A stretch of 64,000 nt of DNA from an uncultured bacterium. Lineage in GTDB: Bacteria > Planctomycetota > JAJSAM01 > JAJVHW01. The position numbers were made by a program, and so were the translations under genes. The stretch's first letter is position 1. Every line of letters begins with the position of its first letter. Below the pieces are notes generated by a model. The model was not told where the DNA came from and searched no databases. It saw only the letters and a program-made list of their open reading frames with translations. Positions 1 to 8,709 of the stretch are shown piece by piece. The stretch is taken from contig CALKVK010000027.1 in assembly GCA_937996235.1 (NCBI GenBank), forward strand, positions 58,109 through 122,108, in the 5' to 3' direction.

Positions 1-940
1 TGGCACCGTCTGTCCGGAGCCCGAAATCGCGAAGGCCTTGCGCGGCGCCCGCGAGCACGCGCGTCAGCGGCGTGCGGACGTACCTCTCCAGGAACAGCGA
101 CATCGTCGGGCCCGCCTCGGCTTCGAGGTGGCTCCATGCGTCGTCGCCGATGTGGACCTCTCCGTCGCGCGCCAGGAATTCGGTCCGCAGAGCATCCAAC
201 TTCGAGTTCGACGTCGGATCGAGCACGACGAGCACGGGAACGAACCCGCTGTCGCGGCAGTCCTGGGGGAAACTCATCTCCTCGGACCACCGCCCTTGTC
301 CGGAAGCGGCGATCGTGACGCGCAACTTCAACTCGTACGCCCTGTCGCCCTTCAGGCAATCCACCTGGCGCCCCTTGCCCGCGTCTCCAGTCCGACGGAC
401 TGGACTATTCTTTGCCGACGCAGGCGCGCCGCCGATCGCGTTCGCGATGATAGGCTCGAACAGGTAGCCGGTCTCCTGAGCCGCCCGGTTGTCGATGTCG
501 TACACCCACTTCCGCCAGACCAGCAGCGACGCCAGCGAGTCCGCATCGACGTGGCCGTACTGCAGCAGGCACCGCGGCCCTACCTGGTCCATCGTCGGCA
601 TCGGCTGCGTAGCGAGGACCCGCGTGTACTTGAGTCGGGCCTTGTGGAGCGTGGCCAAACAGTTGAAGTACGTGTCCGCGTTGGCATCCAGTCGTACGAG
701 GCGTTCGAAGAGCGAGAGAAACCGGGAGCCGTCGAGGCCGAGCGCGTCTGGATCCACGGTCTCGTAGAACTCCGGAACGGCGACGTGACCGTCGCCGAAC
801 CGACCCGCCAGGCCCAGATCCTCCACGATGCGGTGAACGAGGTAGGTGCAGGCAATGTCGCTGAGCGCGACGCCCTGCGCGCCGCCGCCGAGGGAGCGTA
901 CCTTCTCGATCATCGACCGCTGCGACTGAGAGAGGGTCAT
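1..940 (-). CDS. Type II restriction endonuclease, possibly ApaLI-like (partial)
   Basis: The gene runs off the left edge; about 313 residues are open from an ATG at 940. That ATG overlaps the TGA of the upstream DNA methyltransferase (ATGA), so the two are translationally coupled, as in many restriction-modification pairs. A PD-(D/E)XK-type site is visible: Asp194 in RQVDC, then Glu203-x-Lys205 in YELKLRV, with a conserved-looking stretch TIAASGQGRW just after it. The text resembles my memory of the ApaLI-like endonuclease family, but this is recall without an alignment. The role as cutting partner rests on the catalytic motif and on the coupling to the methylase. The recognition sequence cannot be read from the gene. 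The C-terminus is missing. Confidence 0.72.
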   Translation of the reverse strand, partial: MTLSQSQRSMIEKVRSLGGGAQGVALSDIACTYLVHRIVEDLGLAGRFGDGHVAVPEFYETVDPDALGLDGSRFLSLFERLVRLDANADTYFNCLATLHKARLKYTRVLATQPMPTMDQVGPRCLLQYGHVDADSLASLLVWRKWVYDIDNRAAQETGYLFEPIIANAIGGAPASAKNSPVRRTGDAGKGRQVDCLKGDRAYELKLRVTIAASGQGRWSEEMSFPQDCRDSGFVPVLVVLDPTSNSKLDALRTEFLARDGEVHIGDDAWSHLEAEAGPTMSLFLERYVRTPLTRVLAGAAQGLRDFGLRTDGA

Positions 941-2145
941 GCGACGCTGCTTTCGGGGAACAGCGACGGTGTCAGGAACCGCTCGGTGATGACCTCGCAG
1001 GTCCGCTTGAGCGCCGGGCTGATCCCGGACGCGTGAGTAACCACGAACGAGAGCAGAGCACCCGGCTCACGGTCTGGGGTCGCAGTCCCCAACTCGTGGC
1101 GAAGGTGGCCGGCGAGCCTCTGAGCGAAGCGTGGCGGGACGGCGTCGCCGATCATCGTCGCCCTCTGGGTCGATGTCCCCTCGAAGTCGTACGAGTCCGG
1201 GAACGTCTGCAGGCGGGCACACTCGCGCAGCGTGAGGAACCGATCCGCGCTGGGATGGACGAACTCGGCGGAAGCGGCGCTCGTGATCGCCTTGCTCGGT
1301 TCGCCGCCGATCAGGCGCCGAATCCCGGACGGGGCGCCTCCGCGACGCTCCGTGGGCATCCCGTCGCGGACACGGCGATTGGCGCGGCGCTGGTAGCTGG
1401 GGTGTTGCAGCTCCTCGGGCAGGTCCGCCATCCGCTGGCCGGGCTCCAGAGCCGAGATGCGCGCGAGATCATCGTCCGAGAGGGGGGACGCGAAGTGCTC
1501 GGAAGGCTCGCCGGGTGGAGCGGTCGCCGGACTGGGAAGGTCGGCGAGGGTTTGCGCCACCGTCGGGCACTTCGGCAGGCCGCGACCGACCTGCGTCGCG
1601 CCGGGGGCACCGAAGGCGAAGTGGGTCAGCTCCGGAAACGTCGGCGTCCAGCCTCGGCCGCCGATCGCGATCACGCGCTTTCGGTGTTGGGGCACGCCAT
1701 AGTTGGCAGCGTTCACTTTCCGCACATGGACGCGGTAGCCGGCCGTGATCACGGGCTCGAGGAGGTCCATCACGAATTGGCCGCCATCGGCTGTGAGGAA
1801 CCCCTCAACGTTCTCGAACAGGAACGCAGTCGGGCGGTACCTCGCGATCAGCCGCGCGTAGACTCTCACGAGCGTGTTGCGGTGGTCGTCCACGCGACGG
1901 GCGCCCGCCGACGAGAAGCCCTGGCAGGGTGGGCCACCGATGAAGACCTGGGCATCCGGCAGTTCCGTGTCGTCCGTCACGAGGCCGTGCTGGACGTGGT
2001 CACCAAGATTGCGCGCATAGGTCGCGACCGCGCAGTCGGTCTTCTCGATGGCGTGGATCACGTCGAACCCGGCGTTGCGGAACCCCAGCGAGAGGCCCCC
2101 AGGGCCGGAGAACAGATCGACGACGGTCGGGTGGGGCCACGACAT
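937..2145 (-). CDS. DNA (cytosine-5) methyltransferase
   Basis: S-adenosylmethionine-dependent C5 cytosine methylase of 402 residues. The family motifs occur in order: motif I DLFSGPGGLSLGF (residues 10-22), motif IV GGPPCQGFSSAG with catalytic Cys74, motif VI ENV (111-113), motif VIII QHRKRV (153-158), and a late GDAVPPRFAQ (motif X) near the C-terminus. The variable region between motifs VIII and IX should set the target sequence. The frame is open upstream to 2274, but the extra 43 residues are Pro/Arg-rich and lie before motif I. The ATG at 2145 sits directly before the domain and has TACGAT nine bases upstream. Its stop overlaps the endonuclease start by 4 bp. Function is confident; start is moderately so. 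Confidence 0.93.
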   Translation of the reverse strand: MSWPHPTVVDLFSGPGGLSLGFRNAGFDVIHAIEKTDCAVATYARNLGDHVQHGLVTDDTELPDAQVFIGGPPCQGFSSAGARRVDDHRNTLVRVYARLIARYRPTAFLFENVEGFLTADGGQFVMDLLEPVITAGYRVHVRKVNAANYGVPQHRKRVIAIGGRGWTPTFPELTHFAFGAPGATQVGRGLPKCPTVAQTLADLPSPATAPPGEPSEHFASPLSDDDLARISALEPGQRMADLPEELQHPSYQRRANRRVRDGMPTERRGGAPSGIRRLIGGEPSKAITSAASAEFVHPSADRFLTLRECARLQTFPDSYDFEGTSTQRATMIGDAVPPRFAQRLAGHLRHELGTATPDREPGALLSFVVTHASGISPALKRTCEVITERFLTPSLFPESSVA

Positions 2146-2154
2146 CACACCGTG

Positions 2155-2160
2155 ATCGTA
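2155..2160 (-). promoter_or_regulatory. Putative -10 box (TACGAT) of the methyltransferase
   Basis: TACGAT on the minus strand lies nine bases before the chosen methyltransferase ATG. No Shine-Dalgarno sequence is seen. The spacing resembles the leaderless TANNNT arrangement found elsewhere in the window, so the transcript would start at or just before the start codon. Confidence 0.35.
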
Positions 2161-2292
2161 CGGAGTCGGGGGGACAACGTCCTCGGGTCGATCGTCGGGT
2201 GACGGGGATGGCGTCGTTCCCTGGCCCGCCCACCGCGACCGGAGCCGCTCGGGCGGCGGGTTGCTCGTAGCCAAAATGGAAGAATCTTTGCC

Positions 2293-2324
2293 CAGGCGCC
2301 TGTGCTAAAATCGCCAGGCGCCTG
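2293..2324. promoter_or_regulatory. Twin palindromic operators flanking a -10-like box
   Basis: Two identical perfect 10-bp palindromes, CAGGCGCCTG, lie at 2293-2302 and 2315-2324, 22 bp centre to centre (about two helical turns). The 12 bases between them contain TAAAAT (2306-2311), an AT-rich island in GC-rich DNA. The layout suits two dimers of a repressor or controller bound on one face of a promoter between the methyltransferase and the winged-helix gene. No strong -35 is visible, so promoter direction is unsure; TAAAAT reads best toward the winged-helix gene. Confidence 0.6.
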
Positions 2325-2511
2325 ATCGGTGGAGACCAGGCGGCATGTGCGCGAAGGACCGTGCCGCTAGGCTCGCCGTAGCCAGCTAAGAGAGACGCGC
2401 CAGTGACACCCCAAGGCGACACCTCGCGCGTGACCCCTGGGACAACGGAGACCGCGCGGATCCGGGTACTGGACTGGCGGCGGGCTCGACAGCCGTGAGA
2501 ATGAGGATGCC

Positions 2512-3147
2512 ATGAGGAAGACGTCGCCAGCCAAGCGACCCAATTCGCGCCTAGCGGCAACGCGCCCGGTCGATCCGAACGAGGCTCCCAAGGCTCCCGC
2601 GAGGTCCACGAGCATGAAGCGACGTCGCGCAGCTGGGGGAGTGCCGGCGGCGTCCGAGGCCGAGGCGTCCGACCTGGACGATGCGGACTCGGCCAGCGAC
2701 GCGGGCACGACCGTGATCTGGGGCGACGCGATGGAGGCGGACGACTTCATCAAGGTCCCCCGCACGGTCCTGTACCTCGCGCGCTACGACTCCGAACTGC
2801 GGAAGAAGATCGGGCACGGACCCATGCTGCTTCTGCTCGTGCTCGCGGCGCGCAAGTTCCGGAACCGAGATACGGCGGCGTTCTGGGAGGCGCTTGCTCT
2901 CGATCTGGGCGTGTCCATCGACACAGTCCGGAGGTGGGGGTACGCGCTCAAGAAGGAGAAGCTGCTCGACATCCAGAACCGGCGCCTGCGGCGGGACCCT
3001 GACGCCCGGGAGCCGTCCGTCTACCGGAACGACCGGAACATCTACGACATAGCTCCCTTCGTGAAGGCGCTGTCTGGTGCGTCGGCAGCTCGAGAAGCCG
3101 AGAGGAAGGAGCGCCGCGCCAAACGCGCTGGCGAGGCCAAACGATGA
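2512..3147 (+). CDS. Winged-helix DNA-binding protein (regulator or initiator-like)
   Basis: A 211-residue protein with a low-complexity basic N-terminus (1-65), a central domain (about 75-170) and a very basic C-terminal tail. The segment FWEALALDLGVSIDTVRRWG, followed by ALKKEKLLDI, reads as a helix-turn-helix with a wing. The preceding KVPRTVLYLARYDSELR region resembles initiator-type or phage replication-type winged-helix proteins. It is transcribed away from the restriction-modification pair, and the twin CAGGCGCCTG operators lie in the shared 360-bp gap, so it could be the controller of the system; that link is inference. A weak purine-rich site (GAATGAGGATG) precedes the ATG. A later ATG at residue 35 is possible. 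It is less GC-rich than the chromosomal genes to the right. Confidence 0.65.
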   Translation: MRKTSPAKRPNSRLAATRPVDPNEAPKAPARSTSMKRRRAAGGVPAASEAEASDLDDADSASDAGTTVIWGDAMEADDFIKVPRTVLYLARYDSELRKKIGHGPMLLLLVLAARKFRNRDTAAFWEALALDLGVSIDTVRRWGYALKKEKLLDIQNRRLRRDPDAREPSVYRNDRNIYDIAPFVKALSGASAAREAERKERRAKRAGEAKR

Positions 3148-3239
3148 CTACGAGGCGACCATGTTGTTGAGGTAGCGCGCCGTTCGGATGGACTGACCCA
3201 CCCCGGTCGGCGCGGACTACAAATGCCGACGGCCGTCCC

Positions 3240-3875
3240 TCAGCGGTAGCACGCAGATCGAGAGACGGCCGCCCGGGTTCTGACACCCGTCGGCGCGCGG
3301 CGCTGCCGCACGCCTGCGGTAAGGCTACACCGCCGACCGCCGCTGTCCACGCAGCGGCCGTCGGCGCTCAGCCGGGGTCGGCGCGCGAACGCGAGGTCAG
3401 CCGGAACGACGATCGTCCCGCCCGCCCTGCCTGCGCCGCCGACCGTTTTGCGCCAGAGGGTGGCAACGACGAGGCCTCCGGCCGAGACCGGGTTCGTGGC
3501 GTCGTCGTGGTCGATGATCAGCTCGGTGACGTGGGGGCCGTCGCCGGCGTCGATCGCGTCGGGGGCAGCACCGATGTTGGACACGGCGTCGGCGAGGGGC
3601 GTCGCGGCCTTGGTCGCGTTCTCCTGGCCGGGGGCAAGGGTCCGGACCTCGCCGGTCCACTCGATGTCGTTGCCCGCAACCTCTGCCTGGTCCAGCACTT
3701 GGAACAGGCGCAGCCGGAGGTCGGAGGCACCGTTCCAGTTCCGCGGGACGATGGCCGCGAGCGTGCGGCGCTCGGCCACGTCGTCGAAGAGCCACTCCAC
3801 CAGCACGCCCTCCCGCTCGTCGGTGGGGAAGGGGTTCACGGCCGGGCGCGGAGGGGCTACGGCACGGGGCGACAC
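3240..3875 (-). CDS. Phage-type structural protein fragment
   Basis: About the first 165 residues read as a beta-rich structural protein (VEWLFDDVAERRTLAAIVPR, then DLRLRLFQVLDQAEVAGNDI). They resemble small hypothetical proteins common in phage-like structural clusters that have a YW-x-DD head and a tandem beta layout. After about residue 168 the text turns into Arg/Pro-rich sequence with no domain character (RRPRLSADGR onward), as expected when a frameshift carries translation into a wrong frame. The gene is probably a 3'-damaged copy. It lies on the same strand as another broken phage-like gene at 5020-5817, with a TPR gene between them. Family assignment is by recall only. Confidence 0.4.
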   Translation of the reverse strand: MSPRAVAPPRPAVNPFPTDEREGVLVEWLFDDVAERRTLAAIVPRNWNGASDLRLRLFQVLDQAEVAGNDIEWTGEVRTLAPGQENATKAATPLADAVSNIGAAPDAIDAGDGPHVTELIIDHDDATNPVSAGGLVVATLWRKTVGGAGRAGGTIVVPADLAFARRPRLSADGRCVDSGGRRCSLTAGVRQRRAPTGVRTRAAVSRSACYR

Positions 3876-3984
3876 GGAGGGCAGGTCGCTTGGTGTTCGC
3901 GAGCGTCCGCTCGGATGAGGCGCCGTCGCCCGGCGACCCCGCGGGGCGGGGCGGCTGAGCGCGGATCGATCTCCAGGGCGCTGC

Positions 3985-4905
3985 CTAGATCGAGAGGTCC
4001 GCGGAGACGATCGCGAGGAACTCGGGGTCGCTAGCGAAGCGGGCGAAGTAGTCTTTCAGGTGGTAGCGGATTGCAGCCAACTCTCGGTCGTGCCCCTTGA
4101 GTTCCTCCACGCACGCCATCATCTCGGCTCGCTTGCCCCACATCGCGTAGACGGCGGCGAGGTTGTACTTGATGTCGTGAATCTCGTAGTCGCGCGATGC
4201 AATGGACAGGGCGAGCTTCAGGTCAGACTCCGCCTCGGCCAGCCGGTCCATCCTCTTGAGCATCGCACCGCGATACGCGAAGTGCCGAGCGCGCATGTTG
4301 TCGTCGAGCGACGCGGGTGCGAACGCGATTGCCTCGTTGTAGGCCCGCAGCGAGGACAGCGTGTCAGTGCGTGCATTCGCGTGGGCAACGCCACGGGAGA
4401 ACTGAATCTCCGAGTCCGTCGGGTCGAACTCGACGTACGTGTCGAAGTGCAGAGCCGCCTTGCCCCAATCACGCTTTGCCATGTACCCCTTCGCGAGTTC
4501 GAGGTGCCAAGCAGGGTGTCCGATGCCGCCGCTGGCCCGCTCAGCACTCTCCATCCGTCTGAGTAGGTCCCCAACGGTCGCATGAATCGTCTCCTGAGCC
4601 TGCTCCAGCGACGCTCCCGACGCGAGTGCGTGCATCGTGACGCCGGATCTGCTCAGCGCGTCTGCAAGCTTCCGGCGGAGGCCCTCGTTCTCTGCCGTAA
4701 GCTGCTGCTTCTCTCGCTCACTCCACTTCTCCGTGCGAGCCAGATCCTCCTGCGTGCTCGTCAGGCGCTCTTCAACAATCGCTGTTCTTTGCTTCTCGGC
4801 ATCCCGTATGAGGAGTGCGATTCGAACAACGAAGCCGCGGGTGGCGACGCCAAACAGTGCGCCGACCGCCGCGAAGTACGGTTGAAGCTCTGCGATGGTA
4901 GGCAT
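3985..4905 (-). CDS. TPR-repeat protein with N-terminal hydrophobic segment and coiled coil
   Basis: A 306-residue protein. The N-terminus carries a hydrophobic stretch broken by arginines (LQPYFAAVGALFGV, residues 7-20, to about 33) that could be a membrane anchor. A charged coiled coil follows (about 35-85), and then tetratricopeptide-like helices (about 130-290) with the usual A/Y/L spacing, for example HLELAKGYMAKRDWGKAALH and MLKRMDRLAEAESDLKLAL. The ATG at 4905 is preferred because AGGA lies five bases upstream; an ATG at 4950 is also open. No enzyme motif is visible. It sits between two decayed phage-like genes and its DNA is less GC-rich than the chromosomal genes, which points to recent insertion. 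Its function is unknown; TPR proteins usually mediate protein contacts. Confidence 0.7.
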   Translation of the reverse strand: MPTIAELQPYFAAVGALFGVATRGFVVRIALLIRDAEKQRTAIVEERLTSTQEDLARTEKWSEREKQQLTAENEGLRRKLADALSRSGVTMHALASGASLEQAQETIHATVGDLLRRMESAERASGGIGHPAWHLELAKGYMAKRDWGKAALHFDTYVEFDPTDSEIQFSRGVAHANARTDTLSSLRAYNEAIAFAPASLDDNMRARHFAYRGAMLKRMDRLAEAESDLKLALSIASRDYEIHDIKYNLAAVYAMWGKRAEMMACVEELKGHDRELAAIRYHLKDYFARFASDPEFLAIVSADLSI

Positions 4906-5019
4906 GTGATCCTGACTCGTCCACGTGGTGAGTTGCTGCTCTGGGCACACCGCGCCAGCGGTCAGTCACGGAGTGTGCGGCGTGAGGTGAACTGCTCCGG
5001 ATGAAGGCTACCGCCCTCG

Positions 5020-5817
5020 TGTGAGGCACGGAAGGCGCTGCATCCGCGGGCCTCCCATCCGTCGGGCGCACGACCGCGCCGAAGGGGAGCGCCACGTCCA
5101 CGGGCTGCTCGACTCCGAGGTCCAACTCGACGCGCTGCTTCTCGACCTCGCCCGCGTCGAAGGGGAGCGTTTCGTAGACCCCCTCCGGCCAGTACTTCGC
5201 GAAGCACGGGACCGCCGTGAACGAGCCGAACGGCGCGACGGCGGCACCGAAGTGCGCTGGCAGGCGAGCGAGGCGGAGCGCCCCGCCGTCGGGCTCAAGG
5301 TTGGTGGTCGGCCCGATCCAGCCGCCCGGGCCCTCGTCCGACGTGTCCTCGGTGACGTGATTGTCGAGGGGCTCGACGGTCAGCATGGCGGTCCCCGCCG
5401 CCCAGCAGGTTCGGTCCTGGCGGTCCACGGCCTTCAGGTGGAGGGTCTGCGCGCTCGACCCGCCACTTGCGCGTCGTCTTGGGGAGGAAGTCGGCGAGGA
5501 GACCGGCGTTCACCCAGTGGGACGTGTGCGCGGGGCGGAGGTTCAGCACGAGGCTGATCACGCCGCCGCCGTTCGCGCTCCCCGGTACGAACTCCGCGTG
5601 GTCGTCGGGGGACTCCGTGTGCGTCGCCTCCACGGCGGAGCGCCCCGCTCGGGAGCTGCGAGGCGACCGTGACCGTGCGGGCCGCGCCGACGTTCGCATT
5701 CGCGACGCGCAGGAAGACGCGGCCGGTGTTCGGGAAGGCGTCGCCCGCCGCCGACGCGGCGGCCAGGCTCGGATCGAGCCCGGCGCGGGAGATCTGCTGG
5801 ACCGTCCGGACCGCCAT
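5020..5817 (-). pseudogene. Frameshifted phage-type structural gene(s)
   Basis: An ATG at 5817 with a good ribosome-binding site (GGAGG) opens a protein beginning MAVRTVQQISRAGLDPSLAA and continuing through FPNTGRVFLRVANANVGAAR. This resembles a small phage head or tail protein family. Around 5640-5655 the sensible reading moves to a second frame (THTESPDDHAEFVPGSANGG, then HWVNAGLLADFLPKTTRKWR). Near 5430-5475 it moves to a third frame (LDNHVTEDTSDEGPGGWIGP through YWPEGVYETLPFDAGEVEKQ). Three frames in one direction with no single open frame mean a decayed gene, two overlapping decayed genes, or sequencing errors. The breakpoints are estimates. Confidence 0.5.
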
Positions 5818-5949
5818 GAGCGCCTCCGTGGGTTCGCCACGGTCCTGAGCGTGGGCGGCTACGGAGGGTCGTGCAAGACTGTCTGCTTGACTTGATGGGT
5901 CGCCACGAGTCCCATCGAACCTCAATTCACGGCGCTGGAAGGAGGACGC

Positions 5950-6108
5950 ATGGCTCAGAGAGTGAACATGTCGGTGCTGAAGGACCCGCGAGACGCACAA
6001 GCGGAGATGAACGAACTCGGTGAAGGCTGGCGCATCGTCCAGTTCCAGATCGTCCCGCGCGCGCAGGGTGACTTCGTGCTGCTCTGGTTGGTCGAGGAAG
6101 GTGCGTAG
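5950..6108 (+). CDS. 52-residue small protein, DUF4177-like
   Basis: A short reading frame preceded by a near-perfect ribosome-binding site (AAGGAGG, ending five bases before the ATG). The product is a compact acidic/aromatic protein: MNELGEGWRIVQFQIV, then GDFVLLWLVEE. The NELGxxGWxxV pattern recalls the DUF4177 family of 50-60-residue proteins of unknown role. Its TAG stop lies inside the start region of the following PD-(D/E)XK gene, whose GTG start at 6101 precedes this stop, so the two are probably co-translated. A strong ribosome site on such a small gene argues that it is real. It could be a partner or leader of the nuclease-like protein. Confidence 0.65.
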   Translation: MAQRVNMSVLKDPRDAQAEMNELGEGWRIVQFQIVPRAQGDFVLLWLVEEGA

Positions 6109-7249
6109 CGCTCGACGCTGGCCCGTAAGTAGGACCGGCGGCGCCCCGTATCTCACGGAGGCCGAGTTGCAGCAGCTTCTCGCGGAGCACCCGGAGATCA
6201 TCCCCGGCGACCAGATCGACTCGGACTCGCCGCGGGTCTGGCTGCTGGTGTCCCGAGAGATCGGGGTGCCAGGCGAGGAGGGCGGCGGCAACCGTTGGTC
6301 GCTGGACCACCTCTTCGTCGATCAGGACGGCGTGCCGACGCTCGTGGAGGTGAAGCGCAGCAGCGACACGCGCATCCGCCGCGAGGTCGTCGGGCAGATG
6401 CTCGACTACGCGGCGAACGCGACGAAGTACTGGCCCGCAGGCGTGATCCAACAGGCGTTCGAGCGACGCTGCTCGCGAGACGGCCTCGACCCTGACGCAG
6501 AGCTCGCGCGCGTGCTCGGCGACGGCCGCGACGCGCAGGCGTTCTGGGCGACGGTCGCCGCGAACATCGACGCGGGGCGCACGCGTCTCCTCTTCGTAGC
6601 AGACGAGATCCCCTCGGAACTGCGGCGAGTCGTCGAGTTCCTCAACGACCAGATGGATCGCACCGAGGTCCTCGCCGTCGACGTGCGTCGGTACGGCGGC
6701 GCAGACCTCTCCGTGTTCGTGCCTCACGTGTACGGACAGACGGAGCGCGCGCGGCAGAAGAAGAGCAGCTCGCGCAAGCGCGAGAGTCGGCAGTGGGACG
6801 AAGCCTCGTGGTTCGACGGTCTCCAGGCGCAAGACCGCGAGTCCGAGACCCGCGTTGCGCGCGCCCTCCTCGAGTGGAGTCAGGCGCAGGGGCGCAGCGT
6901 CGAGTGGGGGAAGGGCGCCGTCGGCGGCTCGTTCCGACCCTGGGTCTCGACGCCCGCCGGCGAGTTCTCGCCCTTCATCGTGTTCCACGGTTCGAAGAAC
7001 GCGCAGCTGGAACTGCGCGTCGCGAGCCTCGGGCTGCCGCCGTTCGACGGTCCTGAGGGGCGCGCGGAGTTCGTGAAGCGGATCGCCGCAATCGACGGGG
7101 TCGTGCTCTCGCCGAGCGCCGAGAGCGTGCGGCCGAACGTGCGGCTCACGAGCTTCGACGTCCCCGCGCGTCTCACTGCGCTTCTCGAACTCTTCGACTG
7201 GGTGGTCGACGCCGTGGCGTCGCATGCGCCGAACCCGGGGGGCGACTGA
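6101..7249 (+). CDS. PD-(D/E)XK nuclease-fold protein
   Basis: A 382-residue protein if translation starts at the GTG at 6101, which overlaps the stop of the 52-residue gene and has GAGGAAG just upstream. The frame is open back to 6020, but the earlier residues are Arg/Ser noise. The nuclease core is clear near the N-terminus: an acidic helix LLAEHPEIIPGDQI, then SLDHLFVDQDGVPTLVEVKR (Asp and the Glu-x-Lys triad), then RREVVGQMLDYAA. This arrangement occurs in DUF91/NucS-like and restriction-type proteins. The remainder (about 130-382) has no motif I can name; its C-terminal third could bind a substrate or partner. It faces another PD-(D/E)XK gene on the opposite strand and lies in the accessory island, so a defence role is possible but unproven. 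Confidence 0.8.
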   Translation: MRSARRWPVSRTGGAPYLTEAELQQLLAEHPEIIPGDQIDSDSPRVWLLVSREIGVPGEEGGGNRWSLDHLFVDQDGVPTLVEVKRSSDTRIRREVVGQMLDYAANATKYWPAGVIQQAFERRCSRDGLDPDAELARVLGDGRDAQAFWATVAANIDAGRTRLLFVADEIPSELRRVVEFLNDQMDRTEVLAVDVRRYGGADLSVFVPHVYGQTERARQKKSSSRKRESRQWDEASWFDGLQAQDRESETRVARALLEWSQAQGRSVEWGKGAVGGSFRPWVSTPAGEFSPFIVFHGSKNAQLELRVASLGLPPFDGPEGRAEFVKRIAAIDGVVLSPSAESVRPNVRLTSFDVPARLTALLELFDWVVDAVASHAPNPGGD

Positions 7250-7431
7250 CGGCGCGCCGGGGACCAGCGTCCTCCATGCCTCGCGAGGCCGCCGAAACGT
7301 CGCCGACATCGGGTGGGCGCGCGCGCGGCTGCCGCACGCACCGCACGCCTCGTCCCGAGCCATCGAGATTCCCCCGGCTGCGCGGTACCGCCGGCGCCGC
7401 TCGGCGGAGAGGCGCGGCCTCGATCCGGCCG

Positions 7432-8709
7432 TCAGTCCGCGCTACTCCGCGCCGCGAACTCTTCGAAGATCGGCACCGCGACCTGTCCCTGCTCCCATGC
7501 GCGCTTCCACAGGGCCTCTACCACGTCGCGGACGTGCTCCGGGGAGTCGTCGGGGTCGCCCGAGGCGTCGGAGCGGAGCAGCTTGCTCTCGCTGACGATG
7601 CGGGTGTACTTGGTCTCGCGGCGGAACGCGTCCTTGCGGATCTTGAAACCTGCGTCGCGGAGGCGCTCGATCAGATCGATGCGCATGTCGGCGTCCGTGA
7701 TGGGGCCGACCTCCAGGCTCATCTGCACTCGCCCGCGCTTCTTCCCGTAGTGCAGCCACCAGACGACCGGGAGGTTGCGCTTGAGGATCGTCCAGCCGCG
7801 CAGCTCCGGGACCTCCCAATCGGGGTGCGCCTCGGGGACGAAGAAGACGCGGTTCACCGTGCGCAGCAGGAAGCGCGAGGGGATCAGCTCGCGGATCGTC
7901 TCCTCGCACGCGTCGAGGACCTGCGAGGACGCGCCGTACTCCACGATCAGGTCGATGGCGTCCCGGTGCTTCTTGTAGATGGCCTTGCAGAGGGCGACGA
8001 GCTCCTCGTCCTGCATCGTGAGTCTCCTGAGCGTCTCGATGTAGTGGTCGATCACGACCTGCGCGTCGCGCGGGATGCGCGAACGGTGCTGCTCGACGAT
8101 CCGGCTCGCCGTGGCGAGGACGTCGGTGTACGCGAGGGAGACGAACCCGAGCTCGCGCCCCTCGTCCGACGGCTCGTCTCCCTGGAGGCTGAGCAGCACG
8201 GGGATGACGGTCGCATCCGGCATCTCGCCGCGCAGTTCCGCCCAGTACCGGACGAGCTGGTTCGAGTGCTCTCCGGAGCCGATCTTGTTCTCGAGCAGGA
8301 CCGCCCAGCCGCCGGATGCGCTCGTCACGACGATGTCGATGTGCTTCCACTCGCGACGGACCTCGACGTCGTCGAAGTCCATGAGCTCCACACGCGCCGG
8401 CGTCAGGTGGACGCCGTCCATCTCGTTGTCGAGCAGCAGCCGCGACATGAGCCGCCGCACGAACGCGTCACCGAGACCGTGGGACTCGTCGGGCGAGAGC
8501 AGCCACGCGAGCACGTTGCTGTGCCGGATCTCGACGCGCTCCGCGCGCAGCACCCGGAAGAGGTTGAACGTGCTGAGCCTGGCGTTCAGCGCCTCGAGCT
8601 CGGCGTTGTCGACCAGGAACGCGTCGAGCGTCTGGAGTGCGCCGGCGACGTCCTCGATCCCGACGTCCTCGTCGCCGCCAGTCGCCCTGCGTCTCGCGCT
8701 CGGTCGCAT
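7432..8709 (-). CDS. PD-(D/E)XK nuclease superfamily protein (PDDEXK_4-like)
   Basis: A 425-residue protein. The N-terminal domain has the layout of PDDEXK_4-type proteins: LSTFNLFRVLRAERVEIRHS, NVLAWLLSPDESHGLGDAF, RREWKHIDIVV, then AVLLENKIGSGEHSNQL, where Asp of HIDIV and Glu-Asn-Lys form the metal site (ENK replaces ExK). A long helical middle and a mixed C-terminal domain (about 250-425) follow. The ATG at 8709 is chosen because GAGGAGG lies upstream and the region before it is low complexity. TACCTT further upstream could be its -10. It converges with the nuclease-like gene at 6101-7249 across a 180-bp gap. Its role is unknown; related genes often sit in defence islands. Confidence 0.82.
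   Translation of the reverse strand: MRPSARRRATGGDEDVGIEDVAGALQTLDAFLVDNAELEALNARLSTFNLFRVLRAERVEIRHSNVLAWLLSPDESHGLGDAFVRRLMSRLLLDNEMDGVHLTPARVELMDFDDVEVRREWKHIDIVVTSASGGWAVLLENKIGSGEHSNQLVRYWAELRGEMPDATVIPVLLSLQGDEPSDEGRELGFVSLAYTDVLATASRIVEQHRSRIPRDAQVVIDHYIETLRRLTMQDEELVALCKAIYKKHRDAIDLIVEYGASSQVLDACEETIRELIPSRFLLRTVNRVFFVPEAHPDWEVPELRGWTILKRNLPVVWWLHYGKKRGRVQMSLEVGPITDADMRIDLIERLRDAGFKIRKDAFRRETKYTRIVSESKLLRSDASGDPDDSPEHVRDVVEALWKRAWEQGQVAVPIFEEFAARSSAD

Noticed and set aside
2345..2389. A 14-codon leader peptide between the operators and the winged-helix gene
   Set aside because: ATG to TAA is open, but there is no ribosome site, no run of regulatory codons and no attenuator hairpin.
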